From: Sphingobium phenoxybenzoativorans
GTDB taxonomy: Bacteria; Pseudomonadota; Alphaproteobacteria; Sphingomonadales; Sphingomonadaceae
Assembly (NCBI RefSeq): GCF_001757355.1
Contig: NZ_MINO01000028.1
Coordinates: 1-45,939 of the forward strand
Direction: 5' to 3'
Length of the DNA: 45,939 bases
Positions within the stretch are counted from its first letter, which is position 1. Every line of letters starts with the position of its first letter. The position numbers were made by a program, and so were the translations under genes. Positions 40,668-45,939 of the stretch are shown here, piece by piece. The notes below the pieces were generated by a model that worked only from the letters and a program-made list of their open reading frames with translations, was not told the origin of the DNA and did not search any database.

Positions 40668-42773
40668 TCAGCCGGGCGTATTTTTCCCAAGATAGCGGCT
40701 GAGCGGCGTCTGACTGCCGCGGAAGCGCGCATTGGCTGGGTTCATGGCGTCATAGACTATGGCGTTTTCGAGCACCCGCTGGACATAGTTGCGCGTCTCG
40801 TAAATCGGGATGCGCTCAATCCATCGCAGCACGTCCGAACCGGCGATGCGGGGGTCGCCATTCGCCGCCAGCCATTTGTTCACATTGCCCGGCCCGGCAT
40901 TATAGGCGGCGACGGCAAGCGGATAGCTGCCGCTATAATAGTTCAGCATCTGCTGAAAATAGGTGCTGCCGAGCTGGATGTTGTAGCTGGTGTCGGTGGT
41001 CAGCGCGCCGGCATTGTAGCTGAGGCCGATACGGCCGGCCGTCTGCGCCGCGGTGCCGGGCATGAGTTGCATCAGGCCGCGCGCGCCCGCATGGCTGACG
41101 GCGGCGCGGTCGAACTGGCTTTCCTGCCGGGCGATGGCGTGGATCATCGTCCAGTTCGCCTGATGTCCGGAGGGTACGGGAATGCGTGGGAAGCTGGACG
41201 TGCCATAGCCGGAAAGGCCATCGGATATGGCGCGGCGGCCGACCATGACACCAAGGTCGGGACGGGACAGGGTTTGCGACAGCTCGGCCGACATGAAATG
41301 GCCCTTGTCCGTTTCCGCGCTGGCGGCGATGGCGCGCAGGAATTTGCTCTGGTCCTCATAGAGGCCCATGGTGCCCAGCGCCTTGGCGGCGCGTACGACG
41401 CTGCGATTGTCGAAGGCTGAGCGGTCTGCCGCGCTGATTTCGACCGGACGGTCGACCATGGTGGGCGCGGGAATCGGGCGGCCCAGCCGTTCGAGCGAGA
41501 GCTGCCCGTAAAATTGGTCGGGATAGGCGGCGGCCAGCGCGAAGAAAGCATCGGCGCGCGCCTTGTCGTTCATCTGCAGGGCAGCGCGCCCGGCCCAGTA
41601 ATAGCCCTTGCTGATCGTCTGGGGAGAGCGGGCGGCCGTGGCGTAACGCTGGAACATGCCGAGCGCGTCCGAAGGCCGGTTCAGATTGTAGAAGGCGGTC
41701 GTCCCGGCGAGCCAGGTGAGGCTGGTATAATCGTCGCGTTCGCCGATCGGCCGGTCGCGCACGTCAATGCCGGGGCCATAGGCGTCATCCACCTTGCTGG
41801 CGATGGCCCAGGCGAACGACCATTGGCTGTCGTTAGCGGCGGCGCGCGCATTGGTCAGCAACGCCTCATACCATTTTTCCGCGTCGCTCGGCCGGTTGGA
41901 CACGGATTGCCGGTTGGCGAGAAGCGTGCGGGCGGCGATGCTGTTGCCGCTGTCGCGTAGCCACATCGCCTTGTCGGCAAGGAAGCCCGCATCATTCTGC
42001 CCATAAGCTTCGGCGGCCTGCATCTTCGCCGTGGCGTCCGGCGCCTTACGAAGCATTGCCGAGCGCGCCTGGAAAACGGGGCGGCGGGCGGGAGAGGTGT
42101 AGGCGAGAATGCGATCTACGCCGCCCGTATTCTTCTGCCACAGCAAGGCGTCGGCCCGCTGGTCGTAATCGGCGGTCGTGAAGCTGCTGCCGAACAGGGA
42201 GATCAGGCGGCTTTCATCATCGGCGGTAAGGCCGCCCGCGACCCATGCCGCCCGCGCCTCCAGCTTCGCCTCATCCCTGCGGCCCAGGCTGGAAAGGGCA
42301 ACGGCGTTGCGGGCGCGGCCGACGGCTGTCTTTGCGGGATAGCGGGCGAAGAAGGCCACGACCTGATTGGGATCATAGGCATTGGGGTTGATCGACGTTT
42401 CCGCCAAGCGGCGCATGCGGTCCTGCCCCGGCCAGTCCGGGTTCGCCGTGATGAAGCTGGCATAGGTGGAAAAGCCCAGCGTGTCGCTTTGCTGCAGCGC
42501 GCGCCACTGGGCTATGGTGCTGACAACCTGTCCGTCGCGCGGCACGCCAAGCTGGCTGCTCGCCCGGTTCCAGGGGCTTGGCTGTCCAGCTCCCGGAATG
42601 GGTTGAACCATGCCCGGCGCCTGTTGCGGCGCCGGCGCGGGGGTGGGCTGCGCCATCTGCTCTGGAAGAATGGATGTGGGCGCGCCCGTCTGCGCCCCTG
42701 CGGAGGCCGTGGAAAGCAGGAATGCGATCACTGAAATGCGAAGCAGCGGAGCGTGTGAAACCATGCTGGACAT
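40668..42773 (-). CDS. slt: soluble lytic transglycosylase
   Basis: 701 residues from ATG at 42773 (a start at 42764 is nearly as good). A signal peptide (~1-30, ending ASAGAQ) leads to a Pro/Gln-rich stretch (~35-60), a long superhelical domain of repeated helix pairs (the U/L domain), and a C-terminal SLT domain. There the catalytic glutamate is in AIARQESQFDRAAVSHAGAR, followed by GLMQLMPGTA and AVAAYNAGPGNVNKW. It cleaves glycan strands to 1,6-anhydro-muropeptides in the periplasm. It is divergent from dapA with 94 nt between. Confidence 0.95.
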   Translation of the reverse strand: MSSMVSHAPLLRISVIAFLLSTASAGAQTGAPTSILPEQMAQPTPAPAPQQAPGMVQPIPGAGQPSPWNRASSQLGVPRDGQVVSTIAQWRALQQSDTLGFSTYASFITANPDWPGQDRMRRLAETSINPNAYDPNQVVAFFARYPAKTAVGRARNAVALSSLGRRDEAKLEARAAWVAGGLTADDESRLISLFGSSFTTADYDQRADALLWQKNTGGVDRILAYTSPARRPVFQARSAMLRKAPDATAKMQAAEAYGQNDAGFLADKAMWLRDSGNSIAARTLLANRQSVSNRPSDAEKWYEALLTNARAAANDSQWSFAWAIASKVDDAYGPGIDVRDRPIGERDDYTSLTWLAGTTAFYNLNRPSDALGMFQRYATAARSPQTISKGYYWAGRAALQMNDKARADAFFALAAAYPDQFYGQLSLERLGRPIPAPTMVDRPVEISAADRSAFDNRSVVRAAKALGTMGLYEDQSKFLRAIAASAETDKGHFMSAELSQTLSRPDLGVMVGRRAISDGLSGYGTSSFPRIPVPSGHQANWTMIHAIARQESQFDRAAVSHAGARGLMQLMPGTAAQTAGRIGLSYNAGALTTDTSYNIQLGSTYFQQMLNYYSGSYPLAVAAYNAGPGNVNKWLAANGDPRIAGSDVLRWIERIPIYETRNYVQRVLENAIVYDAMNPANARFRGSQTPLSRYLGKNTPG

Positions 42774-42867
42774 TATGGCGATAGGTTCCTTATCAGGCGC
42801 TGAACAAGCCGCTATGGGGGCAGCCCGCTTATGCCCGCGAAGTCCGGCGCTTTGAAGGAGTTTTATC

Positions 42868-43746
42868 ATGTTTTCCGGTTCCATACCGGCTCTTGTGACC
42901 CCTTTTCGCGACGGACCGCTGGATGAAGAGGCATTTCGGGGCTTTGTAGATTGGCAGATTTCGGAGGGCAGCGCAGCGCTCGTGCCCTGCGGGACCACAG
43001 GCGAAAGCGCGACCATGACGGTCGAGGAGCATAACCGCGTCGTCGCCATCTGCGTGAAGCAGGCCGCCGGGCGCGTGCCCGTGATCGCCGGGTGCGGATC
43101 CAACGACACAAAGATCGCGCTGGAGCATATGTTCGCGGCGCAGGCGGCCGGGGCGGACGCGGCGCTGGTGGTTGCGCCCTATTACAACAAGCCGAACCAG
43201 GAAGGCGTATATCGCCATTTCGCCTATCTGGCGGAGCGGTGCGACCTGCCCATCGTGCTGTATAATGTGCCGAGCCGTACGATAACCGACATTGGCGTGC
43301 CGGTGATGTTCCGGCTGGCCGAGGAGTTTCAGTCCATCGTTGGCGTGAAGGACGCCACCGGAAATCTGGGGCGAGTCACCGCGCAGCGCCTCGCCTGCGG
43401 CAAGGACTTCTGTCAGTTGTCCGGCAATGACGAAACAGCCCTTGGCTTTATGGCGATGGGCGGAACCGGTTGCATATCGGTCACCGCCAATGTCGCGCCG
43501 CGCCTGTGCGCGGAGTTCCAGAAGGCTTGCGCCGACGGGGATTGGGACAGCGCGCTGGAATATCAGGACAGGCTTTATCCGCTGCACGACGCCCTGTTCA
43601 GCGATTCTTCACCCGGCCCCGTCAAATATGCGCTATCCAGGGTCCGGCCCGATTTTCCCAACGAGGTGCGATTGCCGATTACCTGGCCATCGGAATCGAG
43701 CAGGGCGGCAGTCGACCGGGCGCTGGAGATCGCGGGGCTGGTATAA
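42868..43746 (+). CDS. dapA: 4-hydroxy-tetrahydrodipicolinate synthase
   Basis: 292 residues. Schiff-base Lys161 in IVGVKDATGNL, Tyr132 in LYNVPSRT, and the GTTGESAT loop near residue 42 are all in place. It condenses pyruvate with aspartate semialdehyde, the first committed step to lysine and meso-diaminopimelate. AAGGAG precedes the ATG. First gene of the rightward dapA-smpB-DUF2062-cckA run; allosteric lysine-site residues were not checked. Confidence 0.97.
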   Translation: MFSGSIPALVTPFRDGPLDEEAFRGFVDWQISEGSAALVPCGTTGESATMTVEEHNRVVAICVKQAAGRVPVIAGCGSNDTKIALEHMFAAQAAGADAALVVAPYYNKPNQEGVYRHFAYLAERCDLPIVLYNVPSRTITDIGVPVMFRLAEEFQSIVGVKDATGNLGRVTAQRLACGKDFCQLSGNDETALGFMAMGGTGCISVTANVAPRLCAEFQKACADGDWDSALEYQDRLYPLHDALFSDSSPGPVKYALSRVRPDFPNEVRLPITWPSESSRAAVDRALEIAGLV

Positions 43747-43789
43747 GTGTAACGCCCGCACCACATGTTGATTTGAGAATAGCTGGATA

Positions 43790-44272
43790 ATGGCCCGCCC
43801 ACGCCCCGAAACCTTTGACAAGAAGAAGATCGTCGCCGAGAACCGGCGCGCGCGCTTCGAATATTTCATCGACGACACGTTCGAGGCCGGCATCGCCCTG
43901 CAGGGGACCGAAGTGAAGGCGCTGCGCGGCGGCGAGGGGTCGATCGCCGAAAGCTATGCCGAGGTGAAGGGCAATCAGGTGTTTCTGGTGAACAGCAACA
44001 TCCCCGAATATAGCCACGGCAATCGCGAAAATCATGAACCCAAACGGCCGCGCAAGCTGCTGCTCCACGAGCGCGAGATCACCAAAATGCATAGTGCGGT
44101 ATCACGGCAGGGCATGACGCTTGTGCCGCTGATGGTCTATTTCAACAGTAAGGGCAGGGCGAAGGTCGAACTCGCGCTGGCCAAGGGCAAAAAGACCCAG
44201 GACAAGCGGGAGACGATCAAGGAACGCGACTGGAAACGCGACCAGGCGCGCATCATGAAGGATCGTGGCTGA
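43790..44272 (+). CDS. smpB: SmpB, tmRNA-binding protein
   Basis: 160 residues with [13 protein letters not shown] and [19 protein letters not shown] near the start, [16 protein letters not shown] in the middle and the basic helix [21 protein letters not shown] at the end. SmpB brings tmRNA to stalled ribosomes for trans-translation. The tmRNA gene ssrA is not in the window. 43 nt after dapA; two nucleotides before the DUF2062 start. Confidence 0.96.
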   Translation: MARPRPETFDKKKIVAENRRARFEYFIDDTFEAGIALQGTEVKALRGGEGSIAESYAEVKGNQVFLVNSNIPEYSHGNRENHEPKRPRKLLLHEREITKMHSAVSRQGMTLVPLMVYFNSKGRAKVELALAKGKKTQDKRETIKERDWKRDQARIMKDRG

Positions 44273-44274
44273 CC

Positions 44275-44868
44275 GTGACCAATCGTTTGACCCGCTGGTG
44301 GCATGAAAACGCGCCGACGCGCGAATCCCTGGAGCATAACCGTTTCCTTGCGCCGGTCGCGCACCGGGTGCTGGAACCCTCGCTCTGGCGTTTTACCCGC
44401 CGTTCGGTGCCGCGCGGCGTGGCGCTGGGCCTATTCGTCGGCATATTCCTGCTGATCCCCGGCCTGCAGATTGTCGGCGCGGCGCTGCTTGCCCTGCCGT
44501 TCCGGGCGAATATCCCGGTGGCGGCCGCCATGACCTTCCTCAGCAATCCCGCGACGACGCCCTTCATCCTGTGGGCGTCGGTCTATGTCGGCAATATCAC
44601 GCTGGGGCGCAGCGCCGATCTGTCCGGCCTGATGGCGCTGTTTCATGAAGGCGCGGGCATTGGGCGCTGGTGCGCATGGCTGTTCTCCGAAGCCGCGCCC
44701 GCCCTGCTGTTTGGCCTGTTGATCATCTCCGCCGCCTGCGCGGTCGTGGGCTATTTCCTGTCCATCTGGTTCTGGCGCGCGCGCATGGGGCGCAAATGGC
44801 ATGCGCGCAAATTGAGGATTGGCAAGCACGCCGAAACGGGCGCAATAGAGAAAAGAGCGGCGGTCTGA
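44275..44868 (+). CDS. DUF2062 membrane protein
   Basis: 197 residues from a GTG start. The family block RFTRRSVPRGVALGLFVGIF followed by LLIPGLQIVGAALLALPFRAN is present, then TFLSNPATTPFILWASVYVG. Three to four membrane helices span ~55-80, 95-115 and 145-175; the C-terminus is basic (KWHARKLRIGKH). Function of DUF2062 is not established. Its place between smpB and the cckA-like kinase is conserved in sphingomonads, suggesting a link to cell envelope or cell cycle. Confidence 0.85.
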   Translation: MTNRLTRWWHENAPTRESLEHNRFLAPVAHRVLEPSLWRFTRRSVPRGVALGLFVGIFLLIPGLQIVGAALLALPFRANIPVAAAMTFLSNPATTPFILWASVYVGNITLGRSADLSGLMALFHEGAGIGRWCAWLFSEAAPALLFGLLIISAACAVVGYFLSIWFWRARMGRKWHARKLRIGKHAETGAIEKRAAV

Positions 44869-44901
44869 CCGCCTGATCTGTTTCTTCCGGGGGATGCGGG
44901 C

Positions 44902-45939
44902 ATGGCCGGGCAAGGCGCGGCACCACGCAAGGATGACATTATCGCGTTGACGGCGCAGCAGACGGCATGGGGTCAGTTGCCCCTGATTTTGCTGGCCGCC
45001 GCCGGCTGTGCGGCGATCATCTGGTTTGCCGTTGGAGAGGCGGCGCTGGCTGCGGGCTTCGCGGCGACGCTGATCGGCGCTGGCGCGCTTGCCTATATCT
45101 TCACCCGCAATTTTTCGCCGCCCTCCGCCGATGCCGACGCCGTGCCGGACTGGACCATTGCGCGGGCGGCCGCCGACGCCTCTGGAGTCGCTATCGCCAT
45201 TACCGACCGGGCCGGCCGTCTCGTCTGCGCGAGCGATCTGTATGGGGAATGGTTTCCCGGCTATCCGGCGCCGCCGCATCTGCCCGTGGATGAAGGCGAT
45301 GCGGACAGGCTGTCCAGCGCGGGCCGCGCGGGCTGGCGGGACGGAACCGGCCGGGTGGAGGGCGTTGGCAAGGGCGCGTTGCGGATCGACGCGGATATCT
45401 CCCGCACCGGACGGTCCGACGATTATCTGCTCTGGCGCTTCACTCCGGTAAAGCATGCGAGCATCCTGGATGATTTCAACCGGCTGTTGACCGGAGACGC
45501 AGGCTGGCAGCTTTCCGAGGCGGGGGTGATGGCCGCGATGATTGGCGGCGAGGGCCGGGTGCGGGCCGCCAATGGCGCCTTCCTTCTGCGCGCGGCGGGG
45601 CGGATAGACGCCAATGTCGCCGGGCGCGATTTCGCCTCCTATCTGCGGGTCGACGGCAAGGGCCAGGTATTTTTCGCGCGCGAGGAGCGGGGCGTCGTTC
45701 CGATCCGCCTGCTGCAGGTGCCGCTGAAGCCGGGATCGACGGAGGGGCCGCGCCTGATCCTGTTGATCGACGAAAAGCCGGGCGGCGCGGCGACGGGAGA
45801 CGGGACTTCGGCGCTTTCCTACATAGAGACATTGCTCTCCCTGCTGCCCTTCGGCCTGGCAATGGCGGACAGGGATGGGCGCGTGCTGTTCCTCAATGAT
45901 GCCTTTGCGCGGGCGGCGGGCGTGAAGCCGGGCGAGAAG
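44902..45939 (+). CDS. cckA: probable CckA hybrid histidine kinase, 5' part
   Basis: 346 residues visible from ATG at 44902; the frame stays open to the last base, so the rest is beyond the window. Two membrane helices at ~25-44 and 47-67 are followed by PAS-like regions: WTIARAAADASGVAIAITDRAG (~85-105), a second at ~210-290, and FGLAMADRDGRVLFLNDAFAR (~320-340), typical of CckA. The kinase and receiver domains lie outside. Synteny (DUF2062 upstream) and chpT in the window support the name, but another PAS kinase is possible. CckA feeds phosphate through ChpT to CtrA. Confidence 0.7.
   Translation, partial: MAGQGAAPRKDDIIALTAQQTAWGQLPLILLAAAGCAAIIWFAVGEAALAAGFAATLIGAGALAYIFTRNFSPPSADADAVPDWTIARAAADASGVAIAITDRAGRLVCASDLYGEWFPGYPAPPHLPVDEGDADRLSSAGRAGWRDGTGRVEGVGKGALRIDADISRTGRSDDYLLWRFTPVKHASILDDFNRLLTGDAGWQLSEAGVMAAMIGGEGRVRAANGAFLLRAAGRIDANVAGRDFASYLRVDGKGQVFFAREERGVVPIRLLQVPLKPGSTEGPRLILLIDEKPGGAATGDGTSALSYIETLLSLLPFGLAMADRDGRVLFLNDAFARAAGVKPGEK

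Overview
The window looks like a chromosomal segment from a sphingomonad (Alphaproteobacteria, Sphingomonadales; Sphingobium, Sphingomonas or a close relative). By eye the GC content is high with strongly GC-biased third codon positions. The gene set and order fit that group: hprK-rapZ-EIIA-HPr, tig followed by clpP-clpX, rpoH beside rluD, chpT beside a che operon, and dapA-smpB-DUF2062-cckA. I see no transposase, integrase, phage structural gene or CRISPR array, so this reads as core genome with some lineage-specific small genes and dispersed palindromes.

Layout. 1-1827 is the 3' part of an RTX calcium-binding protein with an exact 237-nt internal repeat. 1.9-4.4 kb holds a cold-shock protein, small unknown proteins and a TSUP exporter. 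4.3-8.6 kb is a leftward, mostly overlapping operon: HprK, RapZ, an EIIA-Man-type protein, HPr, a SpoU rRNA/tRNA methyltransferase, an MHS-type transporter and a small unknown protein. gatB diverges from it. 10.2-11.2 kb has a perfect 29-bp inverted repeat and three small proteins. 11.3-16.3 kb is tRNA-Leu(UAG), trigger factor with a metal-binding-like and Lys/Ala-rich tail, a glycosyltransferase, clpP and clpX. 16.6-24.3 kb has a TonB-dependent receptor, mtgA, an MFS/TetR divergent pair, rpoH, rluD and a JAMM peptidase.

24.4-30.5 kb carries chpT and then cheA-cheW-cheY-cheB-cheR. A perfect CtrA-type site (TTAA-N7-TTAAC) lies between chpT and cheA. CheA lacks a P2 domain and ends in a degenerate receiver. 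The 5' half of a probable cckA ends the window, so two of the three members of the CckA-ChpT-CtrA phosphorelay are present together with a likely target operon. 30.7-33.7 kb holds an amidase, the RNase P RNA gene, a J-domain protein, a ferredoxin-like protein and sufE.

33.8-37.6 kb is an extended phage-shock (Psp) locus. pspF is divergent from a leftward operon that starts with a 54-residue ORF, then pspA, pspB, pspC and three further small proteins, each with an N-terminal membrane helix and, in at least two cases, a C-terminal helix like those of PspB and PspC. A near-consensus sigma-54 promoter and candidate PspF sites lie in the divergent region. The right end carries a PuuD-like membrane protein, sodB, an orphan receiver, greB, slt, dapA, smpB, a DUF2062 protein and the partial cckA. 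Three long hairpin repeats (10.2, 37.6 and 40.5 kb) punctuate intergenic spaces; two of them share one 29-12-29 architecture.

The most interesting items are the expanded Psp locus with its unannotated leader gene and sigma-54 control, the CtrA-marked che operon with its pseudo-receiver CheA, and the trigger factor tail. All calls are from reading the sequence; no database search was run.
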